Shown here: piece by piece, positions 1 to 10,106 of the stretch
Layout: each line of letters opens with the position of its first letter
Position numbering within the stretch: position 1 is the first letter of the stretch
Assembly: GCA_002811645.1 (NCBI GenBank)
Contig: PDIP01000010.1
Coordinates: 193,063 to 257,062, forward strand
DNA from: Corallochytrium limacisporum
Lineage: Eukaryota > Opisthokonta
Direction of reading: 5' to 3'
DNA length: 64,000 nt
Translations under genes and position numbers: made by a program
The notes under the pieces: generated by a model
Databases searched by the model: none
What the model saw: the letters and a program-made list of their open reading frames with translations, nothing else
What the model was told of the DNA's origin: nothing

Positions 1-698
1 TCCCCCGTTAAGAAGAAGGGGGGGGGGGGAAGGCAGGCGAAAATCAGAAACATCGCGCGAAGGGGGGAACGACGAAACCAATTTCTTCCCGCTTTTCTTC
101 ACCTTTATTTTATTCTCTTAGTTCCTTTCTTTTATTTTTTTTTTTGGGCCTCATTGTTCTTTATCATAGCCCCGTATCCGTCACCCAGCGGTTCCGCTTC
201 GGTGCTTAACGCACTGGTTAATATGTGCCCATGGGACTCCCTCGCGCTTGCACGCCGAACTGAGTCGGTAGCGGAAGTACACCGACGGCAAGGGAGGGGG
301 GGGGTGTCGCTTGGACGGGAGGGGGAGAGGGGAGGGGGAGGCTGCAGCCGGTGTAGACTAGGCCTAAGGACATCCATCGGTCCGTCGTCGGAAGCGTTAG
401 GAAAAGGGGGGCTCGTTTGTCTGATCAAAGTTTGGGGTCCCTTATTGCATGATCCATTGAGCACCTCCAACGACAGCACCATAGTCTCATTTGCGTGGTG
501 GTATCTCAAGAGCACTGTATAGTGTGTCGGTAAATGTTAGAATAATTGCAACATCGTCGTTGGCGATAAACGGACAAGTGGGAAGGAAGGTTGACCAGGA
601 GGGGTGTGAGAACCAAAGGAATCCGTGTCGGCCGACCCCAGCTCCCGGATGCAGATTTCATGACATTGAAGTGACTTAGAGGAAATTTACCATTTGAC
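1..698. other. intergenic, no gene recognised
   Basis: I see no convincing coding sequence here. Overlapping frames are open on both strands, but their translations are low-complexity (Pro/Ser or Gly/Arg-rich) and look like products of G/C-rich tracts. Poly-G runs lie at about 20-29 and 295-340. The last part presumably holds the promoter and 5' UTR of the LCAT-like gene that starts at 699. Confidence 0.5.
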
Positions 699-2330
699 AT
701 GAAACTGGAGACGGTTGTTGCCAGCGTGCTGCTGCTGGCCTCCAGTGCTACTGCGACCATATCGTTACAATTCGAGGAGATCACAGAGCAGGAAATTCAA
801 ACGCTGACGTCGTCATGGTGGAATCCGTTCAGTTGGGGATCGAATAAGAAGAAGGAAGAGGAGGACACCTGTCTGCCCCCAGTGCTCATGATCCCGGGCT
901 TGGCGGGCTCAGTGCTTGATATTAAGCTCGAGAAGGGATACAAGGGCCCACACTGGATCTGCTTCTCGCAGTACTCACAAAGCTACTGGAGCAGTGGTCT
1001 GACTCGCCTTTGGCCCTCCTTGGATGCTACAGACTTTGTGTGGCCACATCTCTTCCGTGACTGCTGGGAGCATGCCATGACCGTCAGCTATAATGCCACC
1101 ACAGACAAGTTTGAGCAGACACCGCACATTGAGGTACGGGGCCGCGATTGGGGAGGTGTGAGAGGAATCAGCAATCTCTTCGACATTTTCTTCGACCACG
1201 GACTGCCATCTAGTGACGTCTTCGAGGACATGGTCGTCGTACTGGAGAAACAGGGATACAAGAATCACAAGCAACTCCGCGGCGCACCATATGACTTTCG
1301 TCTGATTGTCAACGAAGACGTGCTCACGAAATATTTTGAAGACGTCAAGAAGTTGGTGGAGGAAATGTACGACTACACCGAAAAAACCTGCTCCAATACG
1401 CAGCCGAGTGATCTCGGGGAACATATCGGTATCAATGATGACGACCCAGGCCATATCCACCGCCCAAAGAAACCCGTCCTAGCAAAGAAGGGCATCACTC
1501 TGATCAGCCATTCTCTTGGTGGCCCCGTCATGAATCTGTTCCTGTCCTCTGTCGATCAGGCGTGGAAGGACAAGTACATCAACCGCCTGATTGCAGTCAG
1601 CGCGCCCTGGGAAGGCGCCAGTCGAGCTGTACGAACTGCCCTGAGCGGGGAAACTGAAGGCCTGCCTGGTTTCAATATTTCGTTCCTTCCGATCGAGAAG
1701 TATATGTCCAGCCTGTACTGGATGTTCCCCAACCCGGGAAGCCGGAACGACACCGTTGTGAAAATCGGTGAGAAAGAGTACACGGACTCGTACGAGGACT
1801 TGGAAGCCATGTTTGCAACCTTAAATCGCACTGAGCTGGGGCCTATGATGCGCAAGCACTACCCAAAGCTCGCAAACTACAATGCTCCCCTCGTCGACTA
1901 CTACGCCTACCACGGCATTGGACAACCGACTGAGCACGCATATGTCTACGATAGTGCTAAGATTGATGGTGACCCGGATCGGTACTGTCCGCCGGCGTCG
2001 GGTAAGAGAGTAGGTGACAAGGATCTGCTCTACCCAGACGGCAAGCTCTGTAAGGCAGGAAAAGCTGGAGACGGCACAGTCTGGTACAAGAGTTTGGCAG
2101 CTTCAGATGCATGGAAAGATGCTCACACCAAGATTGGGCACGCCTACGAGCGGGTCGAGGTCGCGGGTGGTGACCACCTGAAAATTCTTCGTGACAAGGG
2201 CGTCATTAAGCATGTCGTGCAGCTGTTGGCCAGTGACATGACCACCACTTCGCCGCCGGTGATTATGACGACCAAGTCAACCTTAGATCACTACGATGAA
2301 GACCCACAAAGTCGGTCGGTCGTTGTCTAA
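699..2330 (+). CDS. LCAT/group XV phospholipase A2-like acyltransferase or lipase (secreted or lysosomal/vacuolar)
   Basis: This 543-residue alpha/beta-hydrolase belongs to the lecithin:cholesterol acyltransferase family, which includes LCAT, PLA2G15 and PDAT. Residues 1-20 form a hydrophobic signal peptide ending in Ala-Thr-Ala-Thr. The oxyanion-loop motif PGLAGS is near 66-71. The nucleophile elbow S-H-S-L-G-G places Ser272, followed by Asp458 in a GDGTV motif and His493 in a GGDHLKIL motif, so the triad is complete. Cys58 and Cys88 are positioned like the lid disulfide of LCAT/PLA2G15. N-glycosylation sequons (for example near 131, 326 and 350) fit a secretory route. A signal peptide rather than an N-terminal anchor favours a soluble phospholipase or transacylase over an ER-anchored PDAT. 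The substrate cannot be read from sequence. The gene is intronless and its start is the first ATG ahead of the signal peptide. Confidence 0.9.
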   Translation: MKLETVVASVLLLASSATATISLQFEEITEQEIQTLTSSWWNPFSWGSNKKKEEEDTCLPPVLMIPGLAGSVLDIKLEKGYKGPHWICFSQYSQSYWSSGLTRLWPSLDATDFVWPHLFRDCWEHAMTVSYNATTDKFEQTPHIEVRGRDWGGVRGISNLFDIFFDHGLPSSDVFEDMVVVLEKQGYKNHKQLRGAPYDFRLIVNEDVLTKYFEDVKKLVEEMYDYTEKTCSNTQPSDLGEHIGINDDDPGHIHRPKKPVLAKKGITLISHSLGGPVMNLFLSSVDQAWKDKYINRLIAVSAPWEGASRAVRTALSGETEGLPGFNISFLPIEKYMSSLYWMFPNPGSRNDTVVKIGEKEYTDSYEDLEAMFATLNRTELGPMMRKHYPKLANYNAPLVDYYAYHGIGQPTEHAYVYDSAKIDGDPDRYCPPASGKRVGDKDLLYPDGKLCKAGKAGDGTVWYKSLAASDAWKDAHTKIGHAYERVEVAGGDHLKILRDKGVIKHVVQLLASDMTTTSPPVIMTTKSTLDHYDEDPQSRSVVV

Positions 2331-2489
2331 ACCCGCATTGTGTGAGGAGTTTGTCAGTATTTCGCATACAGGGAAGCTCTTGATAGATTTGCAAAATGCT
2401 AATACATGTAAAAGGATTTAATTTGTAATTGTTGATGCTAGAAAATTACTTACGCTATGAACATTATGGAAAATGTGTTGTGAAGATTC

Positions 2490-3632
2490 TTACTGCTCAG
2501 CGGACAGCTTCTTGTAGAAAGCCTGGCCATCGCGACGGTACTTGCGCAGAGTGGCGCGCTGCTTCTCGGACAGACCCTTCTTGGCAGCCTTCTTCTTCAA
2601 GTTCTCCTCCTCAGCACGGGCAGCGGCACGCTTGGCAGCCTTGGCGTAAGGGTTGAGGCGCAGCATAACGTTGATGTTCTTGAGAGGGTTCTTGCGCTGG
2701 GTGACGTGGGTGTTGTGGGTACGCTTCTCACGGACCACAGACTGGACCTCGTCACTGTTGATGATACGGGTAATGTCGGCGTTGGCCATGATGGAGCGGG
2801 GCAGGGTGTAGCCCTTCTTCTGCTCAGAGGCGACCTCCTCAGTGCCAAAGACCTTGTCCAGAGACTCCAGAGCGGGCTGGGTCCAGATGCACAGACGACC
2901 TACGTGACCGCCAGGGGCAAGCTGTAGGAGGTTCAGGCGGTTGACGTTGCACAGTTCCACACCGGGCAGGTTGCGGAAGGCCTTGGTGATGCCATCATCG
3001 TTGGCGTAGATGACCAGAGGACCGCGACGCTGACGGAAGCGACGGTTGCGCATCTTACCCTTGCCAGTGCGGACCTTGCGAGAGTCCTTGACCTTCGCCA
3101 CATCAGCGTCGGCACCAACACTCTTGAGCAGAGCAGCGGCATCCTTGGTCTTCTTCAGCTGCTCAGCACCAGCAGCAACGACCAGAGGGACCTCAGGAAT
3201 GGCATCAATGCGGTGACCGCGGGCCATGACCAGGGCAGGGAGAGCAGAGGCCGCGATGGAAGACACGGTGGCGTGACGGCGCAGACCCTGGTTGATCTTG
3301 CGGTGGAACTTGCGGTAGACCTTAGTGGGAGCGAACATGCGACCACCACGGCACATGTTACCGAAAGCACCCTGACCGGAACGGTGGGTACCTCCACCAC
3401 CGACACGGGGAATACGAGCAACGGCACGACCGGTACCCCAGGACTCGGCAGAAGTCTGATGACCCGCTTCCCGGCTGACGGCAATAGCCTGGCGGCGGTT
3501 CTTGGCCATGTGAGTGTGGATGGTCTTCACAATGTCCACACGGATGGGGGCAGAGAAGACGGCGGGCAGGTTGGCAGAACCAGCTTCGCTACCGTCGATA
3601 CCCTGGACGGCGACAAGAGGACGGGCAGACAT
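2490..3632 (-). CDS. RPL4: 60S ribosomal protein L4 (uL4)
   Basis: This 380-residue protein is eukaryotic uL4, a large-subunit protein whose long loop lines the peptide exit tunnel. It begins [11 protein letters not shown] and carries the arginine/glycine-rich loop of the family (the [20 protein letters not shown] region, about residues 65-85). It ends with a Lys-rich C-terminal extension typical of eukaryotic L4. The frame stays open 20 codons upstream to 3692, but MSARP is the conserved N-terminus, so I start at 3632. It is intronless, which is unusual for a fungal ribosomal protein gene. It is convergent with the LCAT-like gene, 159 bases away. Confidence 0.97.
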   Translation of the reverse strand: MSARPLVAVQGIDGSEAGSANLPAVFSAPIRVDIVKTIHTHMAKNRRQAIAVSREAGHQTSAESWGTGRAVARIPRVGGGGTHRSGQGAFGNMCRGGRMFAPTKVYRKFHRKINQGLRRHATVSSIAASALPALVMARGHRIDAIPEVPLVVAAGAEQLKKTKDAAALLKSVGADADVAKVKDSRKVRTGKGKMRNRRFRQRRGPLVIYANDDGITKAFRNLPGVELCNVNRLNLLQLAPGGHVGRLCIWTQPALESLDKVFGTEEVASEQKKGYTLPRSIMANADITRIINSDEVQSVVREKRTHNTHVTQRKNPLKNINVMLRLNPYAKAAKRAAARAEEENLKKKAAKKGLSEKQRATLRKYRRDGQAFYKKLSAEQ

Positions 3633-4520
3633 AATTAATTTGTTTGTTTGATCCCGAGTTGTATGTACTACTATACCCGATATTAATCTCAATTCGTCTT
3701 CAGTGTTCTGCTGATGTAGCTTCCAACATCTCTTATAGCCCCATGTAGGAAAAATTGTAAGAAACCTATACGCTATCGTCCACCAGTGCCATATGTCACA
3801 AAAGCAAAGTCAAAGTGGTTCGGAAGGCTTCACTATGGGAAGCAACGCTGGTGATCGCTATTCCCAGTACAACTGGATATCGTTGGAGAGGCCGTTATCC
3901 ATTACCGCGAGGCGTTAACGGTAAGTCCAATACTGCGAACGTATGCCAGGGCCTGATTGCATTCACTCAGTACTGATCCGGAACACGAATATGTCTACTT
4001 TGGTAGCATACTCAATGTATTCATTTGGATAGATGGGACATATATGATATGAGAATTGTTTTCTTCCCAGAAGTGTGTTTGGTTAATTTACTACCAATAT
4101 GCTGCCCTCTGAGAAAACATATTTTGAAAAAAATCTGCCCAGTTTTTTTTGTTTTTTTTCGTCCCAGAATTTGTGTGTGTGTTTTTCCGGTGTCCGTGTT
4201 TGCCTTTGTTACGCCAGGGGCCTCCGCAAATGATGAATGTGCAAGGGCACCACCCCCAACCCCGCCTGGGTGTGGGCCAGTAGTCAATATACCGCAGCCC
4301 GCCACGCTGTTGGGAGCTCTATACTTACTCTGTGGGTAGCGGGCACGTTGGCTGAGTCGCGTCGACCTCGAAATCCGTCCGTCGATCAATCCGCTTTGGA
4401 CGCCGTAGCGAGCGCAGACGTTTACGATTCAGCCAATACGTGTGTCTTCTACGTCAATGAGCATGTTAAAAAGAGTAGTTTTATTTCTGATGGACAAGTG
4501 GTTATGCGTGCTGGCATCTC
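3633..4520. other. intergenic: uL4 promoter side and 3' flank of the LEU fusion gene
   Basis: Both flanking genes run leftward, so this 0.9 kb holds the upstream region of uL4 and the downstream region of the leucine fusion gene. There is a T-rich stretch at about 4141-4160. Short open frames around 4021-4390 mirror each other on the two strands and have no recognisable domain. I see no RNA gene. Confidence 0.5.
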
Positions 4521-7500
4521 CTACCAACTCAGTTTCTGCCCATCGTCACCACAGCCGTTGGAGGCAGCAGTGATGGGAGAGTTTGTGATGCGCCGAAGCA
4601 TGGTCTTCTCGTATTTCGAGTACAGATTGATCATACCGCCACCCTGGAGCATTTTGAGCTCCACGTCGGTCATCTCGAAAGGGAACTTCTGGTTATCAAT
4701 TGTCACAGTGCGGTCATGCAGGGAGATGGAAATATTATGGCCCTCCTCGGCGAGCCAGTAGAATGTGTCATCTTTGATGACAATGCCAAGCAGGCCCATA
4801 TTCGGCTGATTGCGATGGTAGATGAAAGCAAAACCGCGAGCAATGACAGCCTTGACCCCGACGCCCATCAATGCGCGGACGGCCTCCTCCCGGGAACTGC
4901 CGGAGCCGAAACCGTGACCGGCGACGATAATGCTGTGCCCTTCCTTTACGAGGTTGCGGAAGTCGGGCTTGAAGAACTGGAAGCAGTGTGTGCCCAGGTC
5001 CTCGTCGCTCTCACCAGGCATGAATTGCGCGGGGATGATGGCGTCTGTGTCAATGTTGTCACCAAGGATCTGTGGCTTACCCACAATGGTGCTTTCAGTC
5101 GCGCCGCTTCCATCGACGGCCATGTTCTCCTTGTTCTCATCCGTTCCGTTCGCAGCGCCATTGGCAGCAGTATCTTTGATCAGCTCGGGCTCCGGCTCAG
5201 TATACTCTATAGGACTCTTTACCGGGTTCTCGAAGATGAAGTACTTCTCAAACTTCTCCTTGTCAATTTTGTCGAGATATTTACGCGGATTCTCGATCTG
5301 CATATCGAAGGAGGAGGCACACACTGTTGCTGCACTTGCCAGGTTGCCAATCGATCCCTTACCCATGCGGTTCCGGAAGTTACGGTTCTGACTGCTCAGC
5401 CAGACCTCACCTTCACCAGCCTTATCATAGCTCACACCAACGCAGTAGCTGCAGCCAGGCGCACCTACCTCGAAGCCGGCCTTCTGGTAAATTTCCAGCA
5501 GGCCCCACTTTCGCATCTTGGCGACAATGTTCACACTGCCCGGTGTGACCCGACGCTTGCCTTCGCCTGTCGGTACGCGACCTTCCTTCATGGCAGCTTC
5601 GAGGACCAGAGCGCCGAGCACAAGGTCTTCTTCAGCGGTGGTACAGGCACCGACAAAAACACCGTCGAGTTTCTTTCCCGCCACCTTGTCCACGTGAACG
5701 ACATCATCCGGGCTCGGGTACAGAGCCACGAGCGAGTCCACGTCACCGAGATCGATTGTGTACCGTTCTGCGTACTTGGCATCGTCATCGGCCTTCATAT
5801 ACTTGCCACCACCACGGTATTTGCCGGTCTGGCGGTTTACAATATACTCGTGCACGACCTCGTCAGCCGGGAACACTCCGACAATGCCACCGAATTCGGT
5901 GGTCATATTGGCAATCGCAAAACGGGCATCACAAGAGAGGACATTCAAGTTACCGCCCCACTCCACTGCACGCTCAAAGGCGACAGTGTTGCGCTTAAGG
6001 TAGCCCATGACGTGGAGAATGATGTCCTTGCCGCCGATACCGAATGGCGGATTACCGACCAGGTCGATACGGATGGTTTCTGGCACCCGCATCCATGTCT
6101 CACCAGTGACCATTGGCATCACCACATCGGCAGCCCCAAGACCGGCGGCCCAGGCCCCCATGCTGCCCGCACTGCACGTATGGCTGTCCGCACCAATGAC
6201 GATCTGACCCGGGAGCACGCGCTCACGGCAGAACTCGGTGTGCAGGATAGTCTGATTCGGGGGCTGGTATTCGGACAGGCCGGCTTCCTTGGCAAAGTTT
6301 TCGGCTTGGGTGATAAGCTTCTTCTGCTTAGGTTCGTGGTAGTTGCGTGGGTCCACAGTATGGTCGACAGCGAGCCAGAACCGGTCATTACGGAAAATCT
6401 TTGGCCTTCCCAAGGCTTCGTAGGTCTTCTCCATGCCAGGCCAAGTCAGTTCAGAGGCGAGCGTCCACTGCACCTTGAGGCAGATGACGTCACCGGGTTT
6501 GACCCAAGGGTCCTTTAAACCCACCGCATTGTGGCACAGCAGTTTTTCATTCAAATTCATAGGGATCTTTCCCGCATGTGCCATAGCAGCGGGGAGGTGT
6601 TCGATGATACGATCGGTCATCTCCGTAGTGGAAAGATGAGCCTTCGGGTCAAGGTCAGCCGTGCGATATCCTTTGGCGAGGGCCTCAAACACAGCGTTCT
6701 CGACGGCCTTGGCTTCTTCCTGCAAGCCCAGACTCAGTCGTAGTAGCATGGCGGCGCTGAGGATCGTTCCAACAGGGTTGGCAATGCCCTTGCCCGCAAT
6801 GTCGGGCGCACTGCCGTGAATGGGCTCGTACAGGCCGTTCGTGCCCTGCGCAGACAGGCTCGCGCTGGGCAGCAAACCAAGAGAACCCGACAACACGGAC
6901 GCTTCATCAGTGATAATGTCACCAAACAAATTCGACGTCACAATCACATCAAAGTCCTTCGGCCGCTTGATAATGTGCATGGTCGCAGCATCAATGAGCA
7001 TATGCTCCAGCTCAACTTCAGGGAACTCATCCCGGATCACACGTGTGGCAACCTGACGGAAAAGACGACTGCACGCCAGCACGTTGGCCTTGTCAATCTG
7101 CACAACCTTCTTACGGCGCTGCATAGCCAATTCACCCGCCTTGCGAACAATCCGTTCAATCTCCGGCACCGTGTACTCCATCATGTCGTACGCGTAGCCG
7201 TTCTCATCCACCTCCTGCCGCTTTCCAAAGTAGATGCCACCGGTCAGCTCTCGCACACACACAAAGTCAACACCCGCAATGTTCTCCTCCTTCAGAGGCG
7301 ACGCAGTCTCAGAGATTCCGGGGAACGCGAATGTTGGACGAATGTTCGCAAACAGCTCCAGCTCCTTGCGCAACTTCAGCAAACCTTGCTCCGGGCGGAC
7401 CTCAGACTTGGCCCACTTGGGTCCGCCAACCGCACCCATGAGGATGGCATCAGCATTGCGGCAGTTGTTTAGAGTATCGTCAGACAGTGGAGAACCATGG

Positions 7501-7655
7501 GCATCAATTGCGCACCCACCTAGCAAATCTTTCTTGAAAGTGAATTCGTGCCCCTTCAGAACAGCAACCTCCTTCAAGACTCGAACTGCCTCTTCGGCAA
7601 CTTCAGGACCGATACCGTCGCCCCCGAGGACGACGATGTTGGCTGTTGTAGGCAT
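4521..7655 (-). CDS. fused 3-isopropylmalate dehydrogenase / isopropylmalate isomerase (LEU2-LEU1 type)
   Basis: One 1044-codon frame joins two enzymes of leucine biosynthesis. Residues 1 to about 362 are an isopropylmalate dehydrogenase: an N-terminal GGDGIGPEV, Tyr142 in RELTGGIYFG, Lys189 in IDKANV and the family signature beginning NLFGDIITDEAS near 242. From about 366 an aconitase-superfamily LeuC-like part follows, with DHT at 431-433 and [4Fe-4S] ligands Cys671, Cys735 and Cys738. An acidic, Asn/Ala-rich linker (about 815-855) leads to a LeuD-like swivel domain with GDNIDTDAII (864-873) and GSGSSREEA (917-925). All catalytic landmarks are present, so both halves should be active. No stop or splice signal separates the halves. 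The isomerase half does not resemble the usual fungal Leu1 N-terminus, so its exact substrate is less certain than that of the dehydrogenase half. Confidence 0.92.
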   Translation of the reverse strand: MPTTANIVVLGGDGIGPEVAEEAVRVLKEVAVLKGHEFTFKKDLLGGCAIDAHGSPLSDDTLNNCRNADAILMGAVGGPKWAKSEVRPEQGLLKLRKELELFANIRPTFAFPGISETASPLKEENIAGVDFVCVRELTGGIYFGKRQEVDENGYAYDMMEYTVPEIERIVRKAGELAMQRRKKVVQIDKANVLACSRLFRQVATRVIRDEFPEVELEHMLIDAATMHIIKRPKDFDVIVTSNLFGDIITDEASVLSGSLGLLPSASLSAQGTNGLYEPIHGSAPDIAGKGIANPVGTILSAAMLLRLSLGLQEEAKAVENAVFEALAKGYRTADLDPKAHLSTTEMTDRIIEHLPAAMAHAGKIPMNLNEKLLCHNAVGLKDPWVKPGDVICLKVQWTLASELTWPGMEKTYEALGRPKIFRNDRFWLAVDHTVDPRNYHEPKQKKLITQAENFAKEAGLSEYQPPNQTILHTEFCRERVLPGQIVIGADSHTCSAGSMGAWAAGLGAADVVMPMVTGETWMRVPETIRIDLVGNPPFGIGGKDIILHVMGYLKRNTVAFERAVEWGGNLNVLSCDARFAIANMTTEFGGIVGVFPADEVVHEYIVNRQTGKYRGGGKYMKADDDAKYAERYTIDLGDVDSLVALYPSPDDVVHVDKVAGKKLDGVFVGACTTAEEDLVLGALVLEAAMKEGRVPTGEGKRRVTPGSVNIVAKMRKWGLLEIYQKAGFEVGAPGCSYCVGVSYDKAGEGEVWLSSQNRNFRNRMGKGSIGNLASAATVCASSFDMQIENPRKYLDKIDKEKFEKYFIFENPVKSPIEYTEPEPELIKDTAANGAANGTDENKENMAVDGSGATESTIVGKPQILGDNIDTDAIIPAQFMPGESDEDLGTHCFQFFKPDFRNLVKEGHSIIVAGHGFGSGSSREEAVRALMGVGVKAVIARGFAFIYHRNQPNMGLLGIVIKDDTFYWLAEEGHNISISLHDRTVTIDNQKFPFEMTDVELKMLQGGGMINLYSKYEKTMLRRITNSPITAASNGCGDDGQKLSW

Positions 7656-8878
7656 AATTCTATCCTGAGCCGAGCCAACGGATTACTTCACTTATGTGAG
7701 AGTTTGATCAAGAGACTTAGTATGTTTATGGTCGGGTTTGGTGGTGGTGTTAAATAACCTCTTGAGGCATTCGGACGTGGAAGGGTTTTTCTCCGGCTCT
7801 CATACGCCACTGCCACCGTCACTGCCCATGCAGTTGCGCCTGCCACAACGAATTTCACCCCAGATAAGCCGGTCAGCAATACATAGTGAGGGTTTAACTG
7901 TGCTTTGTAAGCTAGCGCTACCAGCAAAAAGGAAAGCGGGATTGGATTTTCCACCACCACAAAGGCTTTACAAGCCACGGATGGAGTAATCCGGATGCCA
8001 TGGCCCAACGGCCGCTCAGGGAATCTTACACTTGTGATCAGGACAATCGCAATTTCCCTCCTCTTCACCTCCTCCACCCCCACCTGCGTGCCGCTCTCCG
8101 CGCTGGCACTATCGCTTCAACCCTTCCCTCTGCTTCGCCTTTCCTCCGGTCTCCCCTCCCTCCCTCTTTCTTCCCTCTGATCGCGGAGATCAGACTTTTC
8201 CACTGCCTGCGGCTCCTGCTCTTAGGAAGTTCCGAGGTTTGGTGGTTGGTGGTTGGGTTCGAAAATGCTGACCCTCCTGCAACCCCCCTCCCCCATCGCT
8301 GGGTCTACATACCTTCCAAAAAATGGTAAGTATGCGGCGCCAACGTGTCTCCCTTGTGCGGAGACCCGGCCGGCCGGGACGGGGAAGGGTGTGTGTTTTA
8401 GTTTTCTTGTTTGGAATTATTCACTCCCCTCCCCCCCACCAACCAACCAACACCCCTGCCTATGGGTTCCTGTCCTGTAGTTTTCGCAGCTAGTCCGCGG
8501 TGCAGCAGCAGAGCACACCAAACCCATCCGGGCTGCCAATTACGTGTAGGGGCCTAATTATAGGATTGCTTCTCCGTCAGACCTGCCCACAGGTGGGCAT
8601 CGGAGGGTTGGCACGTATGCGCAGATTGGACTGTTTTTCATATTGAGAGTTTCTATTCGATTTCGTTGTTCCTATTTCTTAACAAAGGATAAGACATGTT
8701 GAAGAGGTGTCCAGACACAGACATAGGTAGTCACAGAGTTAGAAGGAGCGATCCATTATTATACAACTCTACACCGCGGTCCATGCTCTAGCTCAAGACT
8801 CACAGTGGAGACGACTGAGACCGATGAACGCACGCCAACATTTTCGGGTCGTATTCTCATTCAAACTGATCGACAGCC
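7656..8878. other. intergenic between the LEU fusion gene and the LEU2 paralogue
   Basis: This 1.2 kb is upstream of the fusion gene and downstream of the stand-alone LEU2 copy, both leftward. It contains pyrimidine-rich tracts (about 8040-8180) and a triple CCGG palindrome near 8366-8378. The latter recalls, but does not match in spacing, the CCG-N4-CGG site of the yeast regulator Leu3. No supported gene is seen; open frames here are low-complexity. Confidence 0.45.
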
Positions 8879-10106
8879 TCATCCACCACGGGCCATAGTG
8901 GCTTGAAGTTGTTCAATGATGCGGTCGGTCATTTCCGTAGTGGAGATGTGGGCCTTCGGGTCAAGGTCAGCCGTGCGACATCCCTTGGATAGGGTCTCAA
9001 ACACAGCGTTCTCGACGGCCTTGGCTTCTTCCTGCAAGCCCAGACTCAGTCGTAGTAGCATGGCGGCGCNNNNNNNNNNNNNNNNNNNNNNNNNNNNNNN
9101 NNNNNNNNNNNNNNNNNNNNNNNNNNNNNNNNNNNNNNNNNNNNNNNNNNNNNNNNNNNNNNNNNNNNNNNNNNNNNNNNNNNNNNNNNNNNNNNNNNNN
9201 NNNNNNNNNNNNNNNNNNNNNNNNNNNNNNNNNNNNNNNNNNNNNNNNNNNNNNNNNNNNNNNNNNNNNNNNNNNNNNNNNNNNNNNNNNNNNNNNNNNN
9301 NNNNNNNNNNNNNNNNNNNNNNNNNNNNNNNNNNNNNNNNNNNNNNNNNNNNNNNNNNNNNNNNNNNNNNNNNNNNNNNNNNNNNNNNNNNNNNNNNNNN
9401 NNNNNNNNNNNNNNNNNNNNNNNNNNNNNNNNNNNNNNNNNNNNNNNNNNNNNNNNNNNNNNNNNNNNNNNNNNNNNNNNNNNNNNNNNNNNNNNNNNNN
9501 NNNNNNNNNNNNNNNNNNNNNNNNNNNNNNNNNNNNNNNNNNNNNNNNNNNNNNNNNNNNNNNNNNNNNNNNNNNNNNNNNNNNNNNNNNNNNNNNNNNN
9601 NNNNNNNNNNNNNNNNNNNNNNNNNNNNNNNNNNNNNNNNNNNNNNNNNNNNNNNNNNNNNNNNNNNNNNNNNNNNNNNNNNNNNNNNNNNNNNNNNNNN
9701 NNNNNNNNNNNNNNNNNNNNNNNNNNNNNNNNNNNNNNNNNNNNNNNNNNNNNNNNNNNNNNNNNNNNNNNNNNNNNNNNNNNNNNNNNNNNNNNNNNNN
9801 NNNNNNNNNNNNNNNNNNNNNNNNNNNNNNNNNNNNNNNNNNNNNNNNNNNNNNNNNNNNNNNNNNNNNNNNNNNNNNNNNNNNNNNNNTGAGGATGGCA
9901 TCAGCATTGCGGCAGTTGTTTAGAGTATCGTCAGACAGTGGAGAACCATGGGCATCAATTGCGCACCCACCTAGCAAATCGCTCTGGAAGGTGAAAGTGT
10001 GTCCCTTGAGAGCAGCAACCTCCTTCAAGACGCGGACTCCCTGTTCGGCGACTTCGGGGCCGATGCCGTCACCGGCGAGGACAACGATATTTGCATTTGT
10101 GGACAT
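8879..10106 (-). CDS. LEU2: stand-alone 3-isopropylmalate dehydrogenase, interrupted by an assembly gap
   Basis: The visible ends encode the N-terminus (starting MSTNANIVVLAGDGIGPEV, 72 residues to the gap) and the C-terminus (stop at 8879-8881) of an isopropylmalate dehydrogenase paralogous to the first half of the neighbouring fusion. The enzyme oxidises and decarboxylates 3-isopropylmalate to 2-oxoisocaproate. The frame on the two sides of the N run differs by one base. The 820 Ns replace about 681 bases in the paralogue, so the gap length is an estimate or hides an intron or insertion, and a frameshift need not be assumed. Unlike the fused copy, this one stops at the end of the dehydrogenase domain. 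The start is the ATG at 10104-10106; the frame stays open further upstream but without family sequence. Confidence 0.85.
9070..9889. other. assembly gap (820 N)
   Basis: This is a run of N inside the LEU2 paralogue. Its borders fall inside stretches identical to the fusion gene (74 bases on the left, 91 on the right). The gap is therefore best explained as a collapsed or unresolved near-identical repeat. Confidence 0.99.

Noticed and set aside
154-522. Overlapping frames on both strands at the left edge
   Set aside because: Gly/Arg- and Pro/Ser-rich translations caused by G/C tracts; no domain, and both strands are equally open.
4716-6518. 600-codon rightward frame opposite the LEU fusion gene
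   Set aside because: It is the antisense of the fusion gene, whose leftward frame has complete enzyme motifs.
8366-8378. CCGG repeats as a Leu3-type regulatory site
   Set aside because: The spacing does not give CCG-N4-CGG, and it lies about 700 bases from the nearest leucine gene start.
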